Shown here: piece by piece, positions 9,575 to 20,700 of the stretch
Numbering within the stretch: position 1 is the stretch's first letter
How the letters are laid out: each line of letters opens with the position of its first letter
The notes under the pieces: model-generated
Told to the model about the DNA's origin: nothing
The model's input: the letters and a program-made list of their open reading frames with translations, nothing else
Database searches by the model: none
Translations under genes and position numbers: made by a program
Source of the DNA: Gnetum montanum
Taxonomy: Eukaryota > Streptophyta > Gnetopsida > Gnetales > Gnetaceae
Length of the DNA stretch: 29,082 bases
Direction: 5' to 3'
Assembly (NCBI GenBank): GCA_015680685.1
Contig: MNCI01005296.1
Coordinates: 195,872-224,953, forward strand

Positions 9575-12295
9575 TGTTACATCCCATCCAAAGACAGTAG
9601 GTATGGTCATATACTTATGATTTCTACATTACGTGTGAAGTCTGAATGGGTTTTCGGGGACGAGTTAATGTATTTTATATGTTACAAGGCTTCGTCTTTA
9701 TGTTACAATTATGATGTCTTTATATGCTTAGCTAATGTGATTATGTACACTAGCCCTATGTGATGTGTTAGACAGGTGAAGTTGCTGGCAGGGGTGTTGG
9801 ATTGGAGCACAAGAGCACCTATTTGGTATTTCTTTATGCTTTATGTGTGATTTTGGTATTTACGAATTTGCACTATAGTGCTATGTTGTGTGATGTTCGG
9901 GTGTGATTTTAGCATGTGAAGGTGTAAAGTGTTTGATAAGGATCTCATAGGTTTAAACGGATTTTAATTTGGAGCCTCTGGTTGTTATGCATGTTGGAAG
10001 TTCAGGGTATTAACTTGAGGGATAAAAGAAACTCAACTTATACCCAAAAAAAATCTGTTAGAAAAAAAAAAGTAAAAAAGGTAAAATTCGTTTATGCACA
10101 CGATGTGTGGCATGTGGAGAAAAGAAACGCATCATTATTTTTGTTTCAAATAAAAGTATATGTTTTACACATAGTTTCCTTTGATGTGTTTTTTAATTTT
10201 TCTTTCATACCAAAACCTCACCACCACTTCCACAAAAATTGGGTTTTGGGTTTCTGTTTTTTTTCTATTCACATTAACAAAAACACACAAGAGTTTGTTC
10301 TTTCATTTTTTTTCTCTTCTCTCTTCTTCTGTTTCACATTTTGCTAAATTATGAGCTTTGTGGATGATATTTGTTTGCTTTGAACTTGGATCTGGGATTG
10401 TTGTAGTCATATCTATGTGGGTGTAGAACTTGTTGGGAGCAAAACGGAGTCTTGCTAGATTTTTGAGGGTTTTCTACTTGTTTTAGCCTTTTTGCCCAAC
10501 AATTTGAATTAGTGAGTCGTCTTTACCTTTTTTCTGTATATTTGTGCTAGATTAGTGTATATGATTATGTGATGTGGGCATGTGGGGCAGGGCAAATAAC
10601 TCAAAAATTAAGTTTGGACATGTTATTTTGCCTATTTCCCGAAATTGTCCAATTTTGATTACAAATTGTGTAGTAATATGTATGTGATATATGATATAAT
10701 GTGGAATTGTAGAATATGATATGTGAGGTTGATGAGATTGGTATGATTGGAATATGATGTTTTTGGGGCCTATTGGGGCATGAGCATTTTTGGGAGTTCT
10801 AATCCTTCTTAGTGGTAATTAAATATTATTTTACTAATCAAACTTTGAACATGCATAACTTTGCTTTCAAGAGTTCGATTTAGGTAAAAGTAGTGTCATT
10901 GGAATCGTTTTGGGAAGTACTTTTTAATTGTGGGATTAGTTTTCTCTTTGGGCACATATCATTTTGAAGGTTATTATAGTGGTCATTTGTATGGAAGTAC
11001 ATGTCGTTTGAGAAATATGATATTGTTTTGTCATATCGAAGTGTTCATGTTGTTTCGTGAAATTGTGGTATTGTTTTCATAAAATGACTGTAACTGTTAG
11101 GTGTGGATATGTGTGATTATGTTTGTTTGGGTGTGTTATGCTTATGACATGTGTTGGCTTAAGCTAGCCAAAATGTGTACATGTTTCGCAACAATGCTTG
11201 TGATGGTCATTAGTGAGTGGTGCTAGCATGAGGGTGTGGACTGGTTGGTGATGAGGCACCCTAGAGGTAGTATGGATTGGCCCTCATTGTGATGCACTAG
11301 TGAGGCTCCTATCTCAAGCCTCATCCTAAGAGTGGAAGAGCGTAGGTGTGTTTGTCCTTACGATTGGTTCGTGGCATAGGTGTGTTTACCTCTATTGCTA
11401 GTCCTCCAAAAGGCTAGTGGTTGCAAGTCACAGGTTGACAGACCCTAACACCAGCTGGATAAATAAAAGACTAATAAAAGACCTACAAGCAATGGTTGTT
11501 ATGACTACTAATGGCAACGTTTCACATGCTACACTGAGCGTGGATATGTTAGCGACCACATGGGCTATGTATATAATAGTATTAGTTTGTGAGTCATATT
11601 GTTGATAATACGTGTTTTGATTGGATTATGTGTGTGGATCATGGACTATGAGTGTGTGGATCATGGACTATTTAACGATATATCGTGGGTATGATGACAT
11701 GGGCATGATGGATGATGTCAGACCATGGCTTTATCTATGATTGTATGATAGTATGTTAGCGTTATGGGTGATATGGTGTGTGTTGTTTTGAGCATGTGTA
11801 AGACTAAAAGTTGTTGCAGGTTGCCTTGTATCCCACTCCTCTCCTCTAGTGCAACACTTGTCAACCATCTAGTGAGGGAAGTGTAAAGGCTTCCCACTCA
11901 ATTGTGTACTAACTTTATTTAAATTACAAGTAAAAGGCATAGGAGCCTAGATGAGCACGGAGAGAGAGAGTAGAGGAGGGAAAAAAATCTTTAGTGTTTG
12001 GTTAATGTATATTTCATGTATGTAGCATGGACTATGTATTGCTGCATGAAACTCTTTGTACTCTTATATATACGATGATGGTGTTTATGTGTTTTTTGTA
12101 TTTTGGCCTAATGAATTGAAGTGTATGTTTAGTTTTTGGTGTGTTAGGAAATTCTTGTGTAGTTTGACTTTTTTTTTTATTATTATCATGTATTCTACAC
12201 ATCATTGGTTTTTTTTTTTTTTAGTTATCATGCTTCCATTGTAAGATTACCTGATCCTAGGCATCACCCTGCCCTAGCTAGGGTGAGGTGTTGCA
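9575..12295 (+). repeat. Long solo LTR-like unit with perfect 5-bp target duplication
   Basis: It starts TGTTACATCCCATCC and ends GGGTGAGGTGTTGCA; the two ends are imperfect inverted repeats of the TG...CA kind. GAATT occurs immediately before (9570-9574) and immediately after (12296-12300), as expected for LTR-element integration. No gag or pol lies between, so a single LTR left by recombination fits best. The TGTAACAYCCC-like end and the length of 2.7 kb recall Tekay-type chromovirus LTRs (family-level inference). A C/T-rich tract at 10290-10340 suggests the plus orientation. A perfect 12-bp palindrome CCCTAGCTAGGG lies at 12272-12283. Small frames inside (9982-10347, 12056-12244) look like chance. 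Confidence 0.7.
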
Positions 12296-12333
12296 GAATT
12301 AGCAAATACATATCTAAGTAATAAGATGTCAAC

Positions 12334-12405
12334 GTGGCATAGCTCACTTAGTTAGGGTGTGTGGCTTGTGGTCCAAAAGTCATAGGTTCGGTTCTAAAGG
12401 GTATG
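12334..12405 (+). repeat. tRNA-derived SINE-like head or tRNA pseudogene
   Basis: The stretch reads GTGGCATAGCTCACTTAGTT followed by a B-box-like GGTTCGGTTCT at 12385-12395, about 50 bases after the A-box-like TGGCATAGCTCACTTAG. The spacing and boxes fit a pol III promoter of a tRNA. The 3' half does not pair as a full acceptor stem, so a SINE head or decayed tRNA is more likely than a working tRNA gene. Confidence 0.5.
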
Positions 12406-12471
12406 CTAAGACATATGCTTCTTAAGAACATGGTAAAAATAAATGTTTAGAAACTCCCATTATAAAGGAAA

Positions 12472-12980
12472 TAAAGGCACCAAGATGATGTAGATGATAT
12501 CAAAGCAATACATGTACATGAAAATCGACATAGTATATTGACCATTATCACCATTTTATAACTATCTTTTAGCAAGGTAAAATTAAAATTCTTTGTTTTT
12601 TTTTAACAAAACTCCTCTATTAAATGGGGACAAAAGTACCAAAATGATACATATGGCATTAACCATTGCTCATCCCTTTTAAGGCATCTTTTACCGGTTG
12701 AAATTAAAGTTTTTCCATCTTTTAAAATGGAACACCCATCAGCACAAAGGCGCCAAGATCATGAAGATGATACCAATCAACAAAGTCGACCCAACACAAA
12801 ACTTAGATATTAACCACCGTTACAATGAATTTGGGCGTTTTGAAAGAGCAGGAAAACTTTAATTTTAACCCGGTAAAAGATGCCCTAAATCAGGTAACAG
12901 GCGTACAATGATCTTGGCCGCTTTAAAAAAGCGGAAGAACTTGTTTAATTTTAACCGGGTAACAGATGCCCTAAATCAGG
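12472..12980. repeat. Degenerate tandem and inverted repeats upstream of the acyltransferase gene
   Basis: Three diverged units begin with the theme AAAGGCACCAAGATGAT at about 12473, 12631 and 12744. Within them, GGCATCTTTTACCGGTTGAA (from about 12682) is close to the reverse complement of the block at 12851-12884, forming an inverted repeat about 170 bases apart. The latter block is itself repeated once with an 85-base period (GATGCCCTAAATCAGG at 12879 and 12964). The origin is not identified; a decayed MITE or foldback element is possible. Confidence 0.55.
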
Positions 12981-13286
12981 CAACCAGGCGTCCAAATTCA
13001 CGTGCTGTACACTCTTCCCGATATAAAATAAAAATTAATAAATTAAATATTAATAAAATACAGATCCCCAAGTGAAATATTAATAAAGAGGCATATTTCA
13101 GGGTCATGAAACCCTTCTTCTCCTCCTTGTTAACAAATTGGAATAAAATACAGAGTTCTGACAACTCCATTATACAAAAGAATTTAGCAGTTTTCTCTGA
13201 CCTTAAGAAAATCAAAGTTATTCCAATTAGGCAAGCTGGGGTCCACACAGAGGCATATAGCTTTGCCAAGCTGGCAGGGCCCACCA

Positions 13287-13345
13287 CCACCGGACCCAGC
13301 CGGTGGCCTATAAATCGGTCAAAGCTTAGCCAAAGTCCAATTTGG
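13287..13345 (+). promoter_or_regulatory. Putative core promoter of the acyltransferase gene
   Basis: A TATA box TATAAAT lies at 13309-13315, about 600 bases before the start codon. Directly upstream is a perfect 7-bp inverted repeat CCACCGG...CCGGTGG (13287-13293 and 13300-13306, 6-base loop). A GGGCCCA element resembling plant TCP-type sites lies at 13278-13284. Transcription would start near 13340. No other good TATA box stands between here and the gene. Confidence 0.45.
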
Positions 13346-13911
13346 CCATGATCCATGGCTGCTTACACCTGCTGAATCAACTGCAAAGAAAAAGAAAATT
13401 ATTCGCCCCTGGATTCAACAAATGAATGCTGCTTTTTGTCGTTGGATTGGTATTTACAGTATTTCAGTCATAACCTTTGTATGATCCCGGCTTTTTGAGC
13501 ATTGTTTTTTCTCTGGGTCGTGTTCTGGGTCTGATAAAAATTTTGATCCGAGACCTTGTCCTTGTCTGAGAACCTTTCCTTGAAGTTCCCCAATTTTTGT
13601 TTCTGCAATTCCCAGAAATCCAAATGGTGGTCTCGGCCCAGAGATCGAAGAACAGTGCGTTCTTTTTTTGTGAAATTTGGCTGCTTTTTTCTGTAGCATA
13701 ACTTATTGGAGATTCTCTGGCGTTTTGGGTTACGGGATGTCGGGATTTCTGAGGTTTCGTTGCAGATATTCTCCCTTTCCAAGCACAGGGGAATCAAGGT
13801 TCTCAGAAAAAAGCTGTTAGGGCCATTGCAGCAGCAGAGGCCAGTTTTGAAAGTGGGGATTTTGGTTGTTAGGTTTCTTCATGTTGATTGCAAATTTAGG
13901 ATTTTTAAGAA
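13340..13911 (+). other. Probable 5' UTR of the acyltransferase gene
   Basis: This C/T-rich leader of about 570 bases carries short upstream ORFs, for example ATG at 13347 (25 codons) and ATG at 13354 (6 codons). Long leaders with upstream ORFs can damp translation; that is inference. No obvious intron is needed to connect the TATA box to the start codon. Confidence 0.4.
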
Positions 13912-16900
13912 ATGTATTCTGGAAGCCTGCCAGGGATCCCTGATACAAGCTCAGGTAATGCTCCTATGGATGATCAGAAGGAGAAGGAAAAAGAGAAGAG
14001 GATTTATCAAGAATGGAAAGGCAGCAACGTAAGTTGTTTTGATTTTGTTACTGTTTTTGATTTTCTGTGTATGGCGGGTGAATTTTACAGGTACCTTGAT
14101 ACAGGGAAACCTGCATTGTATTTTTTGGGGGACCTTTCTTTTGGAGATTGGGTTTTCATGCATAGGTTTTAGAGATATTCGATGGTTTTATTCTGTAAAT
14201 TATTTGTTAGAAGGGAATCATTTTAATTTATTGGGATTCTGCCTTTTCTTATTTGGTTTGCTTTTTTAGGGAAAATTTGAACGTCTGATATGGTTGAGAA
14301 AGTTCGTAGCTAATGACATGTTTGTGGTGGATAAATTTGACAGATCAATATGCTTATGAATGCATTCATATCATTGAAGGTTTATAACATAGGATCTATG
14401 GCGTGTTAGGAATTTAGAATTGAATGATCATGTGCTTTTGTACTAGTTTGTTATATTATGTTGTTTGGAGGTCATGCCAGTTACATGCCTAGGAAACTGA
14501 ATTTATTTGATGCAAGAACAGGATATACACTTTAGAATGGGCAAACGGAGTCTTAACACAGTTGAACTTTGACGTCATCAGATTATTTAGTTGATTTGTT
14601 TTGAGTTGATTTTTGAACGGATAGAACGTGCCAATCTTCTAGGTTTTTAGGAGGACTGTGTTTGGGATTCCGTACTAGCAGTGTTTTAGATGTTTGATTT
14701 TTTTTGCATGCAATTGTGCTTTTTGAATTTACTATTTAGGAGACATAATAATTTAGTTTGTTCATACATATATGCGTATTAAATGTCATTTAGAATCAAT
14801 ATTGATAAAGTATTGTGTTATGGAGTAGTATAAGATTTTTTTATCAATGCATACTAATCAAACCCTGTCTGCTTTACCTTTTATCAATGCTAATCAATAA
14901 TCATCGATAGTTATTTTGTCCAAGCGGTACAGTGATTGTTTCAGATTGTCATGTTTAGAAGATTGGAAAAAAAGTTTTTGTTTTTGAAAATGGTAATTAC
15001 TTAGTTGAAACCATGGAACTTCAAACTCAAAACAAAATTGTCTTGTAAATATAGGTTTTTAGGTTATTACTTGTTTTCAGAAATAAATGACCATTGCATG
15101 CAATCTATATAGATTATGGTAGCTAGCTATGAAAAATGGGAGAAAGAATGTGAAACGTAAAATGGGACTTGAGTGCTTGGCGCTTTGAATCTTACAAGGC
15201 TATAATTTTAAATTCCAAGGCTAGGATAGTTATTATATGAACTGAAATTCTAATCGGTTATCCTACATGTTTTTTAAACTTGTTTTTGCTATGGATTATT
15301 GATCATTCTATGGGTCCAAATATATAGATACATAACTATTTGTATTGGTTTGATCACTATAATATTCGTGTTGCTGATGTTATTTCTGATTTTAATGTGC
15401 AGATATTTTGTTTCGGAGGAAGGCTAATATTCGGGCCAGATGTGAGATCATTGTTCTTAACCATCCTGCTTATTCTTGGCCCTACCATATTATTTTGTGT
15501 ACAAATAGGGAGAAAACTGCTGGACAAGTTTCCACTTTCTTCAGGGCTAGTGATTCTGATTATTCCAGTCGTCCTTGCAATATACGTAAATTCTATACCC
15601 CCATATTCTCTTTGGATGTTTTTATTTTATTTCTTTGTATTTGATGTTAGATTCTTAATTTATGTTTGGATATGCATAGCAAAGCAAGGTTTTTGTTCCA
15701 TAGTAACAGTAATCATTGGTCTTGGAGTATCTTTCCTAAACATAAGTCTATATAACTGGATTTTGTTGTCAGGCCATTTCCAGTATTTATAGCTTACTCT
15801 AAGAGGTTAGGTTTTCACTCATCTACCAACCCCCCTGGATTCAGCTTAGTGGGATGAGCATTGTGGCTCTGGGTGATGATCCTTTATAGCTTACTTTTTC
15901 TGGAGCTCCATACTTAACTCAGATCAATATTCTTTGCTATTGATTGGCAGAGACAAGAAAATCATGTTCTTTGCTTTTTGCATTCAAACATTAGGATATT
16001 TTATTCTTAAAAAAATAGCTTTAGCTGATGTGGTTTATTCCTTCTGTTGAATGATTAAGCAAACAAGAACTTAAATAAAAATTATAGTGGATATGCTCAA
16101 TGAGATTTTAGTTTTAAAATTAGTTTCAGCTTTTTACTTTTTGATCTATATTCTTTAATCGGTGCTTGCATGTTGATGATATTTTGACATATTGTTGTCA
16201 AGGACCTAACATATAGGAAATAAAGTTTGAGTTCCCTGCTTTTAAAAATCTATGTTGCTTAAGAGGCTCATATAGGAAATAGGGTATTATAGGTCTTTTT
16301 TGTCCTATGTTTCAGATTGAGTTACAAATTTTGCAACATGAATTTGGTAATGTCTGGTGTTAAACTAAAACTTTTTGAAACATCAAAGCCATTGCTTTCG
16401 TGCAAAGACAAAGTCATTCACCTTTGTAAATCTGACTTTGCTTTGCAGATTATTTAACGTTTATGTTTTTATTTATCTGTTTTTCTAATCAAGTTTTTGT
16501 ATTTGCAGATTATGGTTCTTCTTATCCTCACATCTGGAACTGACGCTGGTATCATTCCTCGGAATCCTCATCCTCCTGAACCTGATGAAAGTTTTGATAT
16601 AAACAGGTTGACAGCTGAAGCAGGACAGGGTTTAAAATTGCCACGGACAAAGGATGTAACAGTGAATGGATACACAGTTAAAGTGAAGTACTGTGATACT
16701 TGCATGTTATACCGTCCTCCAAGATGCTCTCATTGTTCCATATGCAACAATTGTGTGGAGCGATTTGACCATCATTGTCCATGGGTAGGGAACTGCATAG
16801 GGCAGGTAAGGATCATTGCATTATATCAAATTTATCATGTTTATCCTCTTTTCATATATTTTGGCAGCATTTTTTTGACGTTTTTTTTTCGGCTTTTTTT

Positions 16901-17776
16901 TCCCTCTTTTGGGAATATGCAGCGCAATTACCGGACATTTTTCATGTTTGTTTCAACAACTACTGTGTTGTGCATCTATGTGTTTGCATTTAGCTGGGTT
17001 TATATAACAAAAGTCATTGAGACAGATGATGTCACCATTTGGAAAGCTTTGAAAAAATCACCTGAAGCAATTATCCTCATCGTGTATACATTTGTTTGTG
17101 TCTGGTTTGTTGGAGGACTTACAGTGTTTCATCTGTATCTTGTTGGTTCCAACAAGGTATCCCTTCCATGTTTCAATTATTATCATTATTATTACCAAGA
17201 ACGTGTTCAATTTGCTCTACTTTTAGAAAACCTTATCTCAGAGCATATTACTTCTTATGGCAGACTACTTATGAAAGCTTTAGGTACCGGTATGAGAGAG
17301 GTGAAAATCCTTATGACATAGGTTTCATTAGCAACTTCAAGCAAGTATTTTTCACAAGCCCTCCACCATCCAAGAACAATTTCCGGGCAAAGGTGAAAAG
17401 GGGTGCTCCAATTTATGATCCTTCACTGACCAACAAAAATTTTCTCAGCTCAGACATGGGCAAAGGGATTGATCTTGAGGCTGGGGCAAAACCATCATGG
17501 CCAAGCATGGGGACTGAGGCATTGGCAGAACTTGAAGGATATAACCGAAACATTAACATCAAGGATGGTTATCAGGAGAATTTGCCTGAAACTGAAGGTC
17601 GAATAGTTCTTGCTGAAAGTGAGGAAGCAAGGAATGGCATTCATCCCAGACGCTCGAGCTGGGGCAGAAAAAGTGGGAGCTGGGAAATTACCCCAGACAT
17701 TCTAGCACTGGCTGCTGGTCTTGCAGGTGAAGGGAGTCGACTCAGTGGAGACATTTCTCCACCAGGAAACAGATAA
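13912..17776 (+). CDS. DHHC-type protein S-acyltransferase (palmitoyltransferase), five exons
   Basis: Exons 13912-14028, 15403-15585, 16509-16805, 16923-17156 and 17264-17776 join in phase 0 with GT-AG introns to 447 residues. Enzymes of this family attach palmitate to cysteines of membrane proteins at Golgi, plasma membrane or vacuole. The start gives MYSGSLPG, then YQEWKGSN and GGRLIFGPD, as in plant PATs. Predicted membrane spans lie at about 55-75, 86-108, 206-226 and 248-274. The cysteine-rich domain begins at C162 and holds the catalytic DHHC at 187-190. TTYE is at 278-281, followed by the NPYDIG motif. The usual DPG motif reads DAG (112-114). The C-terminal tail has [13 protein letters not shown], typical of the Arabidopsis PAT05-09 group. 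No stops or frameshifts are seen, so it is probably functional. Introns are 1374, 923, 117 and 107 bases. Confidence 0.93.
15786..15895 (+). repeat. 5'-truncated SINE fragment in intron 2 with 13-bp target duplication
   Basis: An 84-base insert (15799-15882) is flanked by perfect copies of TTTATAGCTTACT at 15786-15798 and 15883-15895. The insert (GAGGTTAGGTTTTCACTCAT through GGGTGATGATCC) matches the 3' half of the SINE-like sequence at 21310-21490. Target duplications of this length fit LINE-mediated insertion. It lies well inside intron 2 and leaves the splice sites untouched. Confidence 0.75.
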
Positions 17777-18240
17777 CTCTTACATTCTATGTACTTGCCT
17801 TGTAACTTCAGGTTTCTGTTTCATCATAATTATAGTCATCCATTTATATATGCATTTGTTTTATATATTAGCTGATCTAGGATTCCATTCAATTTATTTG
17901 CCTTGTGAATTCAGGTTTCTTTTTCATCATAGTTGTAATCATCCATTTATGTGTGCAATTGTGTTATTGTTATTAGCTGATCTAAGACTTCAAAATCTGG
18001 TTGGAAACAACAATGATTTGCTAAACTTTAAATTCCTGCTGCTACAGAACATGAGCATTAAAGGAAAGGATATTTACCCAGTTTAGGATGCAAGTTGTTC
18101 ATCATTGCATGCTGCTCAGAATTTTGCATCCTGTACTGGAGTCTGGGGGATAGCATTGCAGATACGAAGACTCTATATTTAGTGTTTGATTGTATCTTTT
18201 TATGATTCTTTTCGTTGTGTTTCTGTATGTGTTCATTTTT
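17777..18240 (+). other. Probable 3' UTR of the acyltransferase gene
   Basis: A/T-rich sequence follows the TAA stop at 17774-17776 without further coding signal. No clear AATAAA is seen, so the 3' end is a guess. It contains the tandem duplication at 17795-17985. Confidence 0.4.
17795..17985 (+). repeat. Tandem duplication of about 103 bp in the 3' UTR
   Basis: The series TTGCCTTGTRAMTTCAGG, TTTCATCATARTT, CATCCATTTAT, TTAGCTGATCTA appears twice. The anchor TCAGGTTTCT starts at 17808 and 17911, and GCTGATCTA at 17871 and 17976, so the period is 103-105 bases. The copies have diverged at many positions. Confidence 0.75.
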
Positions 18241-19249
18241 TATTGTTCCCATATGAGTTGTATCTTCAAGACAGATGCAATTTGGTTAATGGTGGAAAAG
18301 AGAGAGACGATGCAACAGGCGGCCTCTGAAAGGAAATCCATTTCCTTAAACATGCAATTCTGCTGTGAAATGCACCTCTGTTACAAAGTCTGCATGACAT
18401 GTTTTGGAAAATACAAAAAAGAAGAGAAAAAGGTTAACCTCTTTCTTTAGAGTGAGCCAAATTTTGTATTCTGGATGAAGGAGTGTTTTAACTTTAAGCA
18501 AGGCTATCATAGTTGGATCATACTTTGCTGTTAAAAAATATTCTGTTTGTGACCAAGGTAAATGCTAGCACGTGGATGGGATAATAACTGAAGTAATGTG
18601 TTAATATTTTTTGGGTTCTGTTACATGGCAGTTGATGATGCCCAGTGTAGCTATTAGTTGTCGTTGAGTATTGTCACCATACGTTCTTTTTGAAAAAAGA
18701 AATTAACAGATAATTGTTTGTTCATAAAGGATTGGGCATTTCCCTGTGATTCTCCGGGTCTCTGTTTTTTAGGTGTTCTTGGCTGGTAGGCCCTAATACA
18801 AGCTTTGGGATTTCTTCTAAAAATGAAATTTACAAACGCTATCAAATATTTCTAACAAACCTCAATGAAACAGCATATTCAGAAGTTTCATTACACGTTA
18901 TAAACATCCTCAGTATCTTAACTATGTAGATTAACAAACCAACGAAGTTGCGAGCTGAAATGAGGGATAATGCTATTATGTAACCTAGATTGTTCTTTGA
19001 ATAGCCTTCTTACAATTGTAATAAATGTAGAGTTTTGTAAAATTTTTGGAAACCTTGAAAGCATTCGACCTTGCATGGTTTTTTATTTTGTTTTGTTTCT
19101 ACAACTTACACTACATGGTAATGGGTATAATGAGTAATGTACTTTATTGATGTCCAAAAATATAATGGACATGGAAAGCATAAATTCTTATTATGTCCAA
19201 GAAATTATAGAGGATTTGTTCCAAAGTTACAAAGTCCCTTGTAACCTTA
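18241..19249. other. Intergenic, nothing recognised
   Basis: A/T-rich DNA with only short chance frames. No transposon protein, RNA gene or tRNA-like sequence was recognised. Part of it may still be 3' UTR. Confidence 0.4.
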
Positions 19250-19413
19250 ACATATTTTTAAAGAAGGTTGAAAACATCATTAATAACATATTTTTGAAAG
19301 AAGTTGAAACATCATTGATACAATGCTTTAAGTAGAAAGGGGCAATTTGAAAGAAAATAAGTAGAAAGGGGCAATTTGAAAGAAAACAATTAGCAGGTAA
19401 CAATTAGCAGGTT
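19250..19413. repeat. Cluster of short tandem duplications beside the LINE 3' end
   Basis: Three separate small duplications stand in a row: a 36-base unit (ACATATTTTT.AAAGAAG at 19250 and 19286), a 29-base unit (AGTAGAAAGGGGCAATTTGA at 19331 and 19360) and a 14-base unit (ACAATTAGCAGGT at 19386 and 19400). On the minus strand they lie just past the LINE coding end. RTE-type LINEs often end in short tandem repeats, so they may be the element tail. Confidence 0.6.
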
Positions 19414-20700
19414 AGTAGGTTACAATTAATATTATAGTTTATTCAAATATGAGCCAAATATTGGCAAAATAAAAAGATATGTTCTTTTATCTTTTATGTT
19501 TTGTTTACATAGTTTACAAATATGCTTTTCTCTTGCTGAATTGATCTAGCCATTTGTCCTAACAAGGAAATCATGAGAGTTCATTTTTGCTCAATTTGAT
19601 TCTGGAATAGCTGAGAATAGATACTTGAGTACTAGATAAGAAACCTCTCTAACAAAATGTAAATAAAGTTTTTGCCTAATGTGTTTAACCAAACTTTAGC
19701 CAAGACTTTTTCTTTTATAGTCTTTCAAAAGAGCTTTTTGTTTAAAGCAAGATCTTCTATTACAGTATTTCATTACTAAAGCCATAATTTTTCTTAAAGC
19801 AACCATCCATTTTCTTGTGTGATATTCATTATCTTCTTAACATAATTGACTTCCACCATGTGACTAAGCTTTTGAGTGTAAGCATTAAATTAACAAAGGG
19901 CTTCAACTTCAAGAGGAAGTAGCACATTTGCTTCTAGAAGTAAGATATCATAAGAAGTTTGCATTTTCACTTGAAATTCACATACAATAAATTGTTTTTG
20001 AATATGCTCTAATTTTTTTCAATTACGTGTGGAAGGAGAAGGTCTTCATGTAGCACACCTATATAATAATACAAGTCTAACAATACTACAAAGGAGTTTC
20101 CTGCTCACATAACACTTAAACATTTTGAGCAATAAGGGTGCTCCAACTATAATTATTGGAAAATTTAACTCCCAAATATTTATAAGCTTTATATATATCA
20201 CATTTTTTTCCTTCAAAAAAAAATTGTAATTTCTATTTTTACTTCCACAAACTAGAATTTTAGTCTTACCAATATTAACTTTCATAACAAATGAATGGTT
20301 ATAGTAGTCATAGAGGATTTGAAGCATATAATTTAATCTTGTAGCTAATTTTGCAATCAAAGCCACATCATTTGCAAAGAGAAGCATGTTCAAAAACAAT
20401 CCATTCATTCCTGTAGCATGATTCAAGGCATGATGCATCCATTCCTCTAATTCATTTATAAATATGCTAATAAGGATTAGGGATAAAAATTAGCCTTACT
20501 TAACACCTACTAGACTATTCGTAATTATTCCTTTTCTAGTAATATTATTTTCAATAAGAATGTTAGCTGTCTCATATATTCTTTTAGCAGCAGAAAGGAG
20601 ATCTTGTGGAATGTTAATGTTATCTAATCTCTTTGAAAGTTTATCTTGAGTAACAAAGTCATAAGCCTTGGAAAAATCAACAAAACAAATCATAACATGT
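19410..20700 (-). pseudogene. RTE-like LINE reverse transcriptase relic
   Basis: Read on the minus strand from 20693: CFVDFSKAYDFV, DKLSKRLDNINIPQDLL, then a region with two stops where LINEs have GVKQGCPLSP, then FINELEEWMHHALNHATG and LLFANDVALIA. The catalytic FADD-type box reads FAND (20367-20378), so one Asp is lost. KTKILV follows, then thumb-like IQKQFIVCEFQVKMQ with YDILLLE (about 19900-19970), and near the end ICKLCKQN (about 19500), like the C-terminal cysteine segment of plant LINEs. Upstream of 20700 the frame is lost: the endonuclease and RT fingers are missing (5' truncation). The relic is inactive. Confidence 0.8.

Noticed and set aside
9982-10347. A small protein in the solo LTR
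   Set aside because: Low-complexity F/K-rich translation across A- and T-runs, with no family resemblance.
12334-12405. A functional tRNA gene
   Set aside because: Pol III boxes are visible but the acceptor stem does not close and the anticodon arm is not convincing.
15340-15792. Open frame of 150 codons around exon 2
   Set aside because: Only 15403-15585 is conserved family sequence. The rest is intron read-through.
16447-16450. An alternative acceptor (TTTGCAG before ATTATTTAACG) for exon 3
   Set aside because: Reading from there in phase meets a stop within a few codons. The acceptor at 16508 keeps the frame into MVLLILTSG.
16497-17321. A 274-codon open frame that could be taken as one exon of the acyltransferase
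   Set aside because: It reads through two introns with good GT-AG sites. Removing 16806-16922 and 17157-17263 restores the conserved GQRNYRTFF and SNKTTYE joins.
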